A DNA stretch of 64,000 bases from JAZBPO01 sp963691775 (GTDB lineage Bacteria > Pseudomonadota > Gammaproteobacteria > Pseudomonadales > Azotimanducaceae). Positions within the stretch are counted from its first letter, which is position 1. Each line of letters opens with the position of its first letter. The notes under the pieces are model-generated. The model made no database searches. It saw nothing but the letters and a program-made list of their open reading frames with translations, and was not told where the DNA came from. The stretch is from positions 1,612,001-1,676,000 of the forward strand of contig OY829369.1 of NCBI GenBank assembly GCA_963691775.1. Reading direction: 5' to 3'. The position numbers and the translations under genes were made by a program. This document shows positions 7,869 through 15,273 of the stretch, one piece after another.

Positions 7869-8176
7869 GTCGGAAAGACGACTGCCCCAGGTGTAATCTC
7901 AACCACCAAGGCGCTCTCACGGATGCAGGGCATGGCCACCAGATCGATCCAAGATTTCTTCGACGCGCACGACGCGGGCAATCCTTCGCTCCGCCGTGCT
8001 CCGTTTTCTCGCCGCCGTGCTGATCGCGCATCTTCAGCCGCAGTCCGCAACGCGCCATCTCAGAACGTCTTCCATGGCTGGAACCGCACGACGGACTCGG
8101 TCGTGCGTGCAGCCACCTCGACGTACAACAAGCGCTTCGTTCGGACGCCGCTTCGCGGCACCGAACAAGCTAAGCG
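7863..8176 (+). repeat. 314-bp reiterated cassette, copy 10
   Basis: A full copy that matches copy 3 with very few differences (for example GCAGGG for GCGGGG), sharing CTGCCCCAGG, DRASS and PSQN blocks. Confidence 0.85.
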
Positions 8177-8182
8177 TTGTAC
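8123..8182 (+). other. attC site (60-bp class)
   Basis: GTACAAC at 8123-8129 and GTTGTAC at 8176-8182. Confidence 0.9.
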
Positions 8183-8490
8183 GTCGGAAAGACGACTGAT
8201 CCAGGTGTAATCTCAACCGAGAAGGCGCTCTCACGGATGCAGGGCATGGCCACCAGATCGATCCAAGATTTCTTCGACGCGCACGACGCGGGCAATCCTT
8301 CGCTCAGCCGTGCTCCGTTTTCTCGCTGCCGTGCTGAGCGCGAATTTCTGGCAACAGTCCGCAACGCGCCTCCTCAGAAGGTTTTCCAAGGCCGGAACCG
8401 CACGACGGACTCGGTCGTGCGTGCAGCCACCTCGACGTACAACAAGCGCTTCGTTCGGACGCCGCTGCGCGGCACCGAACAAGCTAGGCG
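8177..8490 (+). repeat. 314-bp reiterated cassette, copy 11
   Basis: A full copy with the EREF block shared with copy 7 and a TGCCGT variant of CGCCGT. It is the last copy in the window. Confidence 0.85.
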
Positions 8491-8496
8491 TTAGGC
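8437..8496 (+). other. attC site (60-bp class)
   Basis: GTACAAC at 8437-8443; the adjoining core is GTTAGGC. The L' box reads CAAGCTAGGC. Confidence 0.9.
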
Positions 8497-8507
8497 GGCG
8501 GCCAGCG

Positions 8508-9134
8508 ATGTCGCAGGAACACTGGAATAGAAACAGTTCTTGGGGTCCAGCGACGGAACGAGCGTTCCTTGCAAAGCTGTCTCGTGCGCGGTCTCAGCGA
8601 GACCAGTACCTCGTCATCCAGTGTGGCCACCTCTCAACGGCGTCTCCGGCTGACGCGTTGAAGCTTGTCGACTTCTACTTTGAAACGCGCACAAACGAAT
8701 TCGAGGATGTGCGCGCCCTTCTCGCGCGCGCGGATGCCCTTTGGGCGCTTGGCCGCGCTGAAGGTGCCCTAGCTGCGTACAAGGATGTCCTTGCCCAAGA
8801 GCAGCGATGTCCCTCCCATCTCACGGACGTGGCTACGCGCCTGCCCCTCTTGATCGCTCGGAATCGCCTCACTAAGCACTACGAGTTCGCTGTGGAACTC
8901 GCGGGACGCGAGCTTCCGTCCTTCGCCTTCAAGGTCGACGTGTTCAGAAGGGCAGCAGCGCGAGCCCTAATCTTCGATGACCTTGGGGCGTCAGAAGAAG
9001 CCGCCATCGATGCACGAATGGCGGTGAAGGCGGCGGGCATTCGTCGGTCTGGGTTTCGCTACCATCAGGATCTCGGGCTTGTTGGCGAGGAGTACAAAGA
9101 TGTTCTCAAGCGACTGCACAACCTCGCCGCCTAA
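8508..9134 (+). CDS. cassette protein, TPR-like helical (208 aa)
   Basis: A 208-residue protein starting MSQEHWNRNS. The body is helical with repeat-like segments (ADALWALGRAEGALAAYKDVLAQ and AARALIFDDLGASEEAAIDARMA) that resemble tetratricopeptide helices, suggesting a protein-binding scaffold. No catalytic motif and no signal peptide are seen. The frame is open upstream into the previous cassette, but the ATG 17 bases inside this cassette is the natural start. The stop TAA is formed by the inverse core GCCTAAC. Confidence 0.65.
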   Translation: MSQEHWNRNSSWGPATERAFLAKLSRARSQRDQYLVIQCGHLSTASPADALKLVDFYFETRTNEFEDVRALLARADALWALGRAEGALAAYKDVLAQEQRCPSHLTDVATRLPLLIARNRLTKHYEFAVELAGRELPSFAFKVDVFRRAAARALIFDDLGASEEAAIDARMAVKAAGIRRSGFRYHQDLGLVGEEYKDVLKRLHNLAA

Positions 9135-9218
9135 CAAGCGCCTGGAGTTTGCGCCCTCCGGGCGCCGGACGGTCGCAGCGCTGCGCGCTGCACCCGCCGC
9201 TCAGGCTTGGCGTTAGGC
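9129..9218 (+). other. attC site (about 90-bp class)
   Basis: GCCTAAC at 9129-9135 with body AAGCGCCTGGAGTTTGCGCCC and core GTTAGGC at 9212-9218. Confidence 0.9.
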
Positions 9219-9224
9219 GTCACT

Positions 9225-9821
9225 GTGGAGCATGTCGCGAAAGTCTTGGAGTTCGTCGCGAACTACGCATGGGCGGTCCTTGCCGTCTGCGTGTTTGCGC
9301 TGGTCCTCCCTAGCGACGCCGCTGACCAGTTGGGACTGCTAAATCTACGCGAGGAGTACAAAGGTCCGTTGTGGCTGCTAGCAGCATTCACCGGCGCCCT
9401 CAGCTTCGCAGCAGTACTCCGGTACATTGACGATCGCATACTCGGCAACTGGCTCGCAGAGCGCCGCAGTCGAAAGAAGCAGGCCGCAGATCGGATTCAT
9501 CGGATGTCCATGCTGGCGAAACGGTTGGACACGTTGAACGAGGGCGAATGCGCTTGGGTCCAGTATTGCCTGTATCACAATGTCCAGACCCTATCTGCCG
9601 AGCGGATCAACACCACCGCGCAGTCGCTGTTGAACAAGCGGCTGGTCTCGGAGGGGTCCGGGAACATGCTCGACCTTCCGTATCACGTTCCGGACGATGT
9701 GTGGGAGCTCCTCCAGGAGAGAAGGCGCGACTTTCTTTCCGAGGACGACGAACGGAATCCAGAATTCGAGCGATATCTCAGAGACTTCCGCAGGTCTCTA
9801 TGGCCGGACCACTGGCGATGA
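9225..9821 (+). CDS. membrane protein resembling super-infection exclusion protein SieB
   Basis: A 198-residue protein from a GTG 12 bases into the cassette. Two membrane helices (about residues 12-30, YAWAVLAVCVFALVL, and 45-65, LWLLAAFTGALSFAAVL) precede a charged cytosolic domain (RSRKKQAADRIHRMSM ... ERYLRDFRRSLWPDHWR). The layout and the LGLLNLREEYKG segment between the helices resemble the SieB family, membrane proteins that abort superinfecting phage. Assignment is tentative and made from memory. If right, this is an antiphage cassette. The stop lies immediately before the inverse core. Confidence 0.5.
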   Translation: MEHVAKVLEFVANYAWAVLAVCVFALVLPSDAADQLGLLNLREEYKGPLWLLAAFTGALSFAAVLRYIDDRILGNWLAERRSRKKQAADRIHRMSMLAKRLDTLNEGECAWVQYCLYHNVQTLSAERINTTAQSLLNKRLVSEGSGNMLDLPYHVPDDVWELLQERRRDFLSEDDERNPEFERYLRDFRRSLWPDHWR

Positions 9822-9822
9822 C

Positions 9823-9912
9823 GCCTAACAAGCGCCTTGAGTGCGCGCCCTTCGGGCGCCGGACGGCCGCAGCGCTCTGCGCCGCGCCCGCCGCTCAGGC
9901 TTTGCGTTAACG
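9823..9912 (+). other. attC site (about 90-bp class)
   Basis: GCCTAAC at 9823-9829 with body AAGCGCCTTGAGTGCGCGCC; the next core is GTTAACG. Confidence 0.9.
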
Positions 9913-9922
9913 AGATAGGGAT

Positions 9923-10459
9923 ATGAACCGGTTCAGGTTTCTTATTGTAATAAATGCAATTTTCCTGCTCGCAAGTTGCGGCGGTTCGGCACGGGTTGTT
10001 GATGGAAATGGCGTTGTATATAGTGAATATTTCGAGGATATTCACTACTTAGAAGACCATCAACTAAAGATTCACTCAATTGAAACCCTTGGTCGAGAAC
10101 GACTTCCTAAATCGTACCAACTCACAGATTTTGAAAAAAGTTATCTGAACAGCCCGGATACTGCTTACTCTGTATTTGAAATCTACTTTACGAACGAATC
10201 GAACACTCCAATTACTCTCTCGGCAGGAAAATATGGCTCTAGGGGGAGCAACGGCGACCTCAACGAAAAGTTTACAATCGCTCCAGGTCAGTGGGCTAAA
10301 ACTACGGCTCAGGTATCTGTCAGCTCAATATTTGGCCCAAACCGGGCTAGCTACTATTTTGAAATAGTAGTTGAAGAAAAGCACTACCGAATTGAAGGCC
10401 AGCTAACGCGCCTCACAATAGAGGAGCTAAACTCGTTAACAAGCAAAGGCAGCAGATAA
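9923..10459 (+). CDS. lipoprotein of unknown function (178 aa)
   Basis: A 178-residue lipoprotein (MNRFRFLIVINAIFLLASC, lipobox LASC). The mature domain is beta-rich (FEIYFTNESNTPITLSAGKYG, then TIAPGQWAKTTAQVSVSS), like a small immunoglobulin-type envelope domain. No family is recognised. The gene is notably AT-rich relative to the neighbours. Its last codons (NSLTSKGSR) run through the attC site, so the C-terminal tail is encoded by the recombination site. Confidence 0.65.
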   Translation: MNRFRFLIVINAIFLLASCGGSARVVDGNGVVYSEYFEDIHYLEDHQLKIHSIETLGRERLPKSYQLTDFEKSYLNSPDTAYSVFEIYFTNESNTPITLSAGKYGSRGSNGDLNEKFTIAPGQWAKTTAQVSVSSIFGPNRASYYFEIVVEEKHYRIEGQLTRLTIEELNSLTSKGSR

Positions 10460-10480
10460 ACCGCTGCTTTGGGCGTTAAG
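10434..10480 (+). other. short attC site (47 bp)
   Basis: CGTTAAC at 10434-10440 complements the cassette's GTTAACG start. The body (AAGCAAAGGCAGCAGATAAACCGCTGCTTTGGGC) is a single short hairpin, the smallest complete-looking site here. Confidence 0.8.
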
Positions 10481-10510
10481 CGGCTATCCGCACAGCGACG
10501 CCGACGCGGT

Positions 10511-10538
10511 TTGACATACCATTTTTGGTATGTAGGAT
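10511..10538 (+). promoter_or_regulatory. cassette-borne promoter with palindromic operator
   Basis: TTGACA at 10511-10516 and TAGGAT at 10533-10538 (16-base spacing) form a plausible sigma-70 promoter. A perfect inverted repeat, ACATACCA (10514-10521), TTTT, TGGTATGT (10526-10533), lies between and overlaps both elements. It is well placed to bind the downstream XRE antitoxin for autoregulation. An identical copy lies at 36352. Confidence 0.75.
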
Positions 10539-10544
10539 TTCGGC

Positions 10545-10823
10545 ATGTGGACGATCCTCGAGCATCGGAGAACCGCACGCCAGCTGAAGCGACTTCCGGA
10601 CGAGATCCTGAAGCGGTATCAGAAGTGGAAAGATATCGTCGAGGTTTCAGGTCCTGCCGGCCTTAGACTCATCCGAGGTTTCCGGGACGAGCCCCTCTCA
10701 GGGGAATGGCAGGACCACCGCTCATCTCGGCTCAATGAGCAGTACCGCGTGATCTATCGGATTGAGCGAGAGGAGGTTGTTGTCGAGGCCGTGAGCGCTT
10801 CGCACGACTACCGGAGGAAGTGA
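10545..10823 (+). CDS. HigB/RelE-type toxin
   Basis: A 92-residue RelE-superfamily toxin, predicted ribosome-dependent mRNA endonuclease. Evidence: an N-terminal helical segment (EHRRTARQLKRLPDEILKRY), then LIRGFRDEPLSGEWQDHRSS and RLNEQYRVIYRIE, the family's core beta strands with conserved basic residues. The toxin-first order with a downstream XRE antitoxin is the HigBA arrangement. It starts 12 bases after the operator palindrome. A copy with two protein differences (D19E and V82A) lies at 36386-36664. Confidence 0.85.
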   Translation: MWTILEHRRTARQLKRLPDEILKRYQKWKDIVEVSGPAGLRLIRGFRDEPLSGEWQDHRSSRLNEQYRVIYRIEREEVVVEAVSASHDYRRK

Positions 10824-10824
10824 A

Positions 10825-11085
10825 GTGACTGAGTACCGCAAAGCCAAGCGAACCATCGAAGTCTCCGCCGGCGAATCGGTGCGCATCATCCGAGAGCTTC
10901 AGGAGCTTTCCCAGAATGAACTAGCTGCGCTTTCGGGAATTCCGCAGTCGACGATTTCCGCTATCGAGCGGGATCGCATCAATCTCGGCGTAGAGCGAGC
11001 AAAGCAGCTCGCGCGAGCGTTGAAGTGCCACCCGTCTGTGCTCGTCTTTCCTGGCTGGGATGTCGAGCATGAATCCGCCGCTTAA
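10825..11085 (+). CDS. XRE-family antitoxin (HigA-like)
   Basis: An 86-residue antitoxin from a GTG one base after the toxin stop, preceded by a good GGAGGAAG ribosome-binding site. Residues about 20-75 form a Cro/C1 helix-turn-helix (LSQNELAALSGIPQSTISAIE). It should neutralise the toxin and repress the operator at 10514-10533. The stop TAA is supplied by the inverse core GCTTAAC. The protein is identical to that at 36666. Confidence 0.85.
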   Translation: MTEYRKAKRTIEVSAGESVRIIRELQELSQNELAALSGIPQSTISAIERDRINLGVERAKQLARALKCHPSVLVFPGWDVEHESAA

Positions 11086-11139
11086 CAATCGCTTCGTTCG
11101 GACGGCGCTCCCCGCCGCCGAACAAGCTATGCGTTCGAC
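11080..11139 (+). other. attC site (60-bp class)
   Basis: GCTTAAC at 11080-11086 complements the toxin-antitoxin cassette's GTTAAGC start; the next core is GTTCGAC. Confidence 0.9.
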
Positions 11140-11151
11140 GGCTAGCGAACC

Positions 11152-11823
11152 ATGTCCCGCGGCCTAGCCACTCTCGCCCTATTGCTAGGTTGTGCGCACA
11201 CGCACGCTACTTTGCCAATCTCGGTCACGCTGGAACGATTAGTCGCGGAGGCGGACCACATCCTCGTGGGCAGTATCACGGGTGCGTTTGCTACGGACGA
11301 GTCGGGTGCTCTGCTCTGGGGCCCGGCCGCAAGAACGGGCCCATGTCTCACAAACACGATTTATCTGGAGGTAGAGGTAAGTGAGACGCTCGTCACTAAC
11401 GCGCCTCAGGTACCGCGCACGCTGAACATCCCGCTGGACCGATGGATGCACTACTCCCTGGGGCAGGTATTGCTTGTTCACCGCGAGCGGTCTTCGCCGC
11501 GGCTGCTACTTCTGCAAGGGACGAACTTTGAGCCCTCAGTCCCCGGCGCCTTCCAGTGGAGCCTGGAGGACCGAGAGTTCGTCCTGTGGCTGCGGGAGCA
11601 GCAAGCTGCTGAACGGAGGAGCTCCGAAGCCAGTCGTGGGCAGCTGGCAGTTGGGGTGCATCAGCCGCTGGCCGACAACTGCGATTCGCGCGGTCTAGGA
11701 AGTCCGAACGTCGAGGCAACGGTTACCGCAGTAACGAAGCGCAGTCGGCTCGTGGACGAATTGCTTGGTCAGCCACCATCTCGACAGATCTTGCTGCGAC
11801 TTGAGCGGAAGGTGCCCCCGTGA
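11152..11823 (+). CDS. exported protein of unknown function (223 aa)
   Basis: A 223-residue protein with a signal peptide (MSRGLATLALLLGCAHTHA, cleavage about residue 20; LLGC could alternatively be a lipobox). The mature part (LERLVAEADHILVGSITG, TIYLEVEVSETLV, GQVLLVHRE) has a beta-barrel-like pattern seen in secreted proteins that begin vf..lv..ad.vv.G.V. Function unknown. The cassette lies between the toxin-antitoxin and hicA cassettes, which are adjacent in the second copy at 36.3-37.4 kb. Confidence 0.6.
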   Translation: MSRGLATLALLLGCAHTHATLPISVTLERLVAEADHILVGSITGAFATDESGALLWGPAARTGPCLTNTIYLEVEVSETLVTNAPQVPRTLNIPLDRWMHYSLGQVLLVHRERSSPRLLLLQGTNFEPSVPGAFQWSLEDREFVLWLREQQAAERRSSEASRGQLAVGVHQPLADNCDSRGLGSPNVEATVTAVTKRSRLVDELLGQPPSRQILLRLERKVPP

Positions 11824-11833
11824 GCGAATCGCC

Positions 11834-11902
11834 ATCGAACAAGCGATTCGACCGGACGCACGGCCCTTCGAGCCGTTGCTCCGGTCAGCCTTTGCGTTAG
11901 GC
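11834..11902 (+). other. attC site (about 69 bp)
   Basis: ATCGAAC at 11834-11840 nearly complements the cassette's GTTCGAC start (one mismatch). The body is AAGCGATTCGACCGGACGC and ends at GTTAGGC. Confidence 0.85.
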
Positions 11903-11926
11903 GACACTTTTCCGAGACTCCTCGTC

Positions 11927-12075
11927 ATGCCTCCGAAGGTACGTGAACTCATCGAGAAGCTGGAAAGGGCCGGGTTCCAGAACCGCGGCGGCAAGGGGAG
12001 CCACAGGGCTACGTCCATCCGCAGAGCAGCCGGCCCGTGACCAACTCGGGTAAGCTCGGCGATGACGCAAAGCGG
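11927..12075 (+). pseudogene. hicA: hicA toxin gene, frameshifted and truncated by an IS
   Basis: The first 26 codons (MPPKVRELIEKLERAGFQNR...) are identical to the intact hicA at 37005. A one-base loss at about 12007 (CACAGGGCTACG versus CACAGGAACTACG) shifts the frame to a stop at 12040. An IS3-family element then interrupts the sequence after GCGG at 12075. The catalytic His (GKGSHR) is retained but the double-stranded RNA-binding fold is incomplete. The companion hicB is missing, so this copy is dead. Confidence 0.85.
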
Positions 12076-12126
12076 TATTGACCCAGTGAATTCCTGCTCA
12101 GGTGATACTCACACGAGGAGACACCG

Positions 12127-12441
12127 ATGAGCGTAGAGATGGAAGAAGAGATCAAGCGCTGGACGGCGCGGCGGAAGTCCGCGCTGATCCTAGAGATCCT
12201 GCAGGGGAAGACGACGGTGGCCGAAGCGAGCCGCCAGTTCGATCTGCAGCCGTCTGAGATCGAGGAATGGGCCAAACATGCCAGGGCCGGCATGGAAAAC
12301 GCCCTGAAAGCGAAGCCGGAGGACGTGCGCGAGCAGTACGAGCAGCAGCTGAAGGATCTCCAGGAAGCGTACGGCGAGGCGATGCTGGAGCTCCGTGCCA
12401 GAAAAAAGCTGGAGCCCCTGCTGGGCAAGGACGAGTCATGA
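12127..12441 (+). CDS. IS3-family transposase OrfA
   Basis: A 104-residue DNA-binding subunit. A helix-turn-helix (KSALILEILQGKTTVAEASR and LQPSEIEEWAKHA) is followed by a long coiled-coil helix (DVREQYEQQLKDLQEAYGEA). The ATG has an upstream GAGGAGA ribosome-binding site. It overlaps orfB by ATGA, which suggests translational coupling rather than programmed frameshifting. Confidence 0.85.
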   Translation: MSVEMEEEIKRWTARRKSALILEILQGKTTVAEASRQFDLQPSEIEEWAKHARAGMENALKAKPEDVREQYEQQLKDLQEAYGEAMLELRARKKLEPLLGKDES

Positions 12442-13283
12442 TTGACTCGGTCCGGCAGGGCCTGCAGGACGACGGCTACGAGGTTTCGATCAGCCAGCTG
12501 TGCCGCTGGCTCGGCTTCCCTCGGCGGACGTACTACTACCGACCGACGAAGGCTGCACCGAAGGTGAAGCCCGAGCTCGAGGCGCCCATCAAGGCGCTGA
12601 TCGAGGAAGAGCCGTCCTTCGGCTATCGCACCGTTGCCTGGCTGCTGGGCATGAACAAGAACACGGTGCAGCGGATCTTCCAGATCCGGGGCTGGCAGGT
12701 ACGAAAGCGTGCGATCGGCCACGGGCCGAGAATCGAAGCACTGCCCTCTGTGGCGCAGGCACCGGATGAGCGCTGGTCCACAGACTTGTGCCGGGTGTGG
12801 GGCGGCCGAGACGGCTGGCTGACCCTCGCCTTGGTCATGGACTGCTGCACGCGGGAGCTGCTCGGATGGCAGCTTTCACGCAGCGGCAAAGCAACGACTG
12901 CGGCTTCGGCGTTGGAGCAGGCGTTGATCGCGCGCTTTGGGACGCTTGGGCGCGTTCAGAGCCCAATGCAGCTGAGGTCGGACAACGGCCTCGTATTTAC
13001 AAGCAAGCACTACAGGCGCTTGGTTCGGAGCTACGGCCTGAAGCAGGAGTTCATCACGCCGCACTGCCCGCAGCAGAACGGCATGGTCGAGCGCGTGATC
13101 CGGAGCCTGAAGGAGCAGTGCATTCACCGGCATCGCCTCGAGACTCAACAGCACGCGATGCGCGTGATCGCGGACTGGATTCAGTTCTACAACACGAGGC
13201 GCCCGCATCAGGCGCTGGGAATGAGGACACCCGCTGAGGCATACGCGTTAGCAGCCCAACCTGCGCAGAAACCGTTGGGTTAA
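12438..13283 (+). CDS. IS3-family transposase OrfB (DDE integrase)
   Basis: A 281-residue catalytic subunit from an ATG overlapping the orfA stop. The N-terminal helical region contains YRTVAWLLGMNKNTVQRIF. The rve integrase core has its three acidic residues in WSTDLCRVW, RSDNGLVF and QNGMVERVIRSLKE, ending NTRRPHQALGMRTPAEAY. The reading frame is intact and its stop lies within the right inverted repeat, so the element may be active. Confidence 0.88.
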   Translation: MIDSVRQGLQDDGYEVSISQLCRWLGFPRRTYYYRPTKAAPKVKPELEAPIKALIEEEPSFGYRTVAWLLGMNKNTVQRIFQIRGWQVRKRAIGHGPRIEALPSVAQAPDERWSTDLCRVWGGRDGWLTLALVMDCCTRELLGWQLSRSGKATTAASALEQALIARFGTLGRVQSPMQLRSDNGLVFTSKHYRRLVRSYGLKQEFITPHCPQQNGMVERVIRSLKEQCIHRHRLETQQHAMRVIADWIQFYNTRRPHQALGMRTPAEAYALAAQPAQKPLG

Positions 13284-13291
13284 TACAGCGG

Positions 13292-13692
13292 CGGCTTCGC
13301 TGCGACATCTACTGATCTCGAAAAGCTCGGCCGAAGCTACTTCACAGCCTCGAATCCGCACGCGATCGACCCACGAATCAGCGAGGAGATGTGGAGGGCG
13401 TAGCGCCTCGACTCCGGTGAGATCAACGAGAAGGCCTGCGATCGGCTGGCGCGTGCGGACGCACGCGTTCGAAGACGGCCGTGAGCTGATGCATGCGAAC
13501 CACGGCGGCGTCGCCCGCGGCGGCCAGAACTGGCTCATGCTGTTTCCGGAGGAGGAGATGGCTGTGGCGCTCAACATCAATGGGCGCATGAACGTATTCT
13601 GGGACTTTGGCGAGTTCTCGGTGGAGGTTGCGTCGAGGTTCCTCGAACGCAAGCGCGAGCTGGGGCCGCCGAGGCACACGGCGGCGAAGTGA
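13292..13692 (+). pseudogene. C-terminal remnant of a class C beta-lactamase-like serine hydrolase
   Basis: Directly after the IS, the + strand reads GFAATSTDLEKLGRSYF, then meets a TAG at 13401. The same frame goes on as RLDSGEINEKA and shifts near 13440 into IGWRVRTHAFEDGRELMHANHGG and VARGGQNWLMLFPEEEMAVALNIN. These are the last segments of a serine beta-lactamase/esterase-fold protein, including the HGG box that serves as the third active-site motif. The catalytic N-terminal half is absent, evidently lost at the IS junction. Confidence 0.75.
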
Positions 13693-13842
13693 ATCGGCAT
13701 CGAGGCGGATCCGGGGACCGCGCCCCGAAGCCAAGGGCGATGCCGAACCTGCAGTGCTGAACTCCGAGAACCAGGTGCGTGGTTGCAGCCATTCCCTGGA
13801 TTCGCGCAAAACCGGGGCTTCGACGCCGGCATCACCCTTTCT

Positions 13843-15273
13843 TCAGTGAATCGGCGTGAAATCTGGATACGGTTCTACGCCTACGCACCCGGACACATCG
13901 TCCCTCTCGAGGAACGCTTCGGGCGCTGCGATAAACGCGTTTGCGACTGACATGGCGCACCCGGTGCCGTCCCAGTGGGTCGTCACCCCGTGAAGCCCCG
14001 ATGGAATCGTTATGGCTCGAGCGTTTGCGTGCCCAAGCAGCAGTCTAGTACCCCACTCGGGAGGGGTAAGGACATCATATTCGCCAGCCAGGACAAGCAA
14101 AGGATAATCACCCGAGGGGTCCTGCAATTCCTCCTGAGGTCTTTCGGGAACACCCCAGGCTTCGCAAAGTTGCCGGTCGAATGTCGGCGCCCGAATGCCA
14201 GCAAAGGGTTCGTCGGTCGGCGTTGAGGCCCTTCTCCCGGTTTCGCTGCACCAAACGGAGAGCCGCATTCCCCAGGCGAAATCGCTGGGCTCGTTCGGAG
14301 CTGGGTCAGCAGCGAATAGTGTGGAGTCGCCCGCTGCTGCAGCGGCCATCAGTGCGGGCACTTTGGCGATGTCGGCGGTGGATTCCGGAGCGATACCGAG
14401 CGCCACTCGAGCGGCAATTGCCGCAGAGCCCTGCTCATTGGTGTGCACGAGTCGCTCTATTGCCCCTGCAAAACCAGCCCACAAGTCAGGAAACGCCGAG
14501 GCGCATGGGCTTTGCGCGGCGCACCTGTCTGCGATGGCGCGCAGGGCATTTTCGACATTGTCTGCCAGCTCGTTGTCGAAGTCCGCACTGAATGGGAGCG
14601 CTGAATCCAGAATCAGGGCTTCCACGTTCTCGGGAAATTGCCGCGCATAGGCCAACGCAAGTCGTGTCCCATAGGACAGGCCGTAAAGGATCAGCCTGTC
14701 AGCGCCCAGTGCACGCCGAATATCCTCGATGTCCCGCGCGCTCTCGGCAGTGTTGTAGGCGGCGAGGTTTATACCGTCTGCCTCGAGAGCTTCTCGGCAG
14801 GCAAGCACGGCCTCGACCTGTGCGGCAAGCGGGCCAGCTTGCCGTAGCACTTCCGGATACTGCGGACACATCAGCGCGGGCCTGGCGTGGTGCGTGCCTC
14901 TTTGGCCGAACACGACGAAGTCGCGTGCCCCTACCCACGGATAAGCACCCGGGTAGCGAGCCGCCGACAAACCTTCTGTCCCGGGGCCACCTGACAACAT
15001 CACAAGGGGGGCCTTGTCCGTTGCGGAAGGAGCATTGAACGTGATGATCGGAAGCTCGATCCGCCTACCGTCCCGATCGGAGCGCAATTCGGGGACCGAG
15101 ATAAAAAAACGCTTCATCGGCAATGCACTGAGGTGAGCGATCGGGAACCGATCGGCGTCCTGATCCACCTCGACCATTCTCGGTTCCGATGCATGCACGG
15201 GCGATGCCCATACTGATGAAGCAGCGAAGAGTGCGACAGCTGCGAGCAGGGGAAAGCGTTTGCCATTCATCAT
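13843..15273 (-). CDS. exported alpha/beta hydrolase (prolyl/tripeptidyl aminopeptidase type)
   Basis: A 476-residue secreted hydrolase. The signal peptide is MMNGKRFPLLAAVALFAASSVWA (about residues 1-24). The oxyanion region is LVMLSGGPGTEG (about 90), a GQRGTHHA box follows, and the nucleophile elbow is GLSYGTR (Ser about 198). The C-terminal TAP-like part has LAGEYDVLTPPEW (acidic residue) and SGLHGVT (His). This is the architecture of periplasmic proline iminopeptidase-like and tripeptidyl aminopeptidases. It lies alone on the minus strand next to the serine-hydrolase remnant and has no attC, so it is chromosomal-type rather than a cassette. Confidence 0.85.
   Translation of the reverse strand: MMNGKRFPLLAAVALFAASSVWASPVHASEPRMVEVDQDADRFPIAHLSALPMKRFFISVPELRSDRDGRRIELPIITFNAPSATDKAPLVMLSGGPGTEGLSAARYPGAYPWVGARDFVVFGQRGTHHARPALMCPQYPEVLRQAGPLAAQVEAVLACREALEADGINLAAYNTAESARDIEDIRRALGADRLILYGLSYGTRLALAYARQFPENVEALILDSALPFSADFDNELADNVENALRAIADRCAAQSPCASAFPDLWAGFAGAIERLVHTNEQGSAAIAARVALGIAPESTADIAKVPALMAAAAAGDSTLFAADPAPNEPSDFAWGMRLSVWCSETGRRASTPTDEPFAGIRAPTFDRQLCEAWGVPERPQEELQDPSGDYPLLVLAGEYDVLTPPEWGTRLLLGHANARAITIPSGLHGVTTHWDGTGCAMSVANAFIAAPEAFLERDDVSGCVGVEPYPDFTPIH

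Larger units (their letters stand above)
12076..13284 (+). mobile_element. IS3-family insertion sequence (1209 bp)
   Basis: Terminal inverted repeats are recognisable: TATTGACCCAGTGAATTCCTGC on the left and, read inward, TATTAACCCAACGGTTTCTGC on the right. Two overlapping frames (orfA, orfB) encode the transposase. There is no target duplication at the ends (left flank AGCGG, right flank CAGCGG), and the right flank is not the rest of hicA, so a deletion or rearrangement occurred at or after insertion. Confidence 0.85.

Noticed and set aside
1..8490. CRISPR array suggested by many similar units
   Set aside because: The units are 314-bp cassettes with internal variation and attC ends; there are no short direct repeats with unique spacers and no cas genes.
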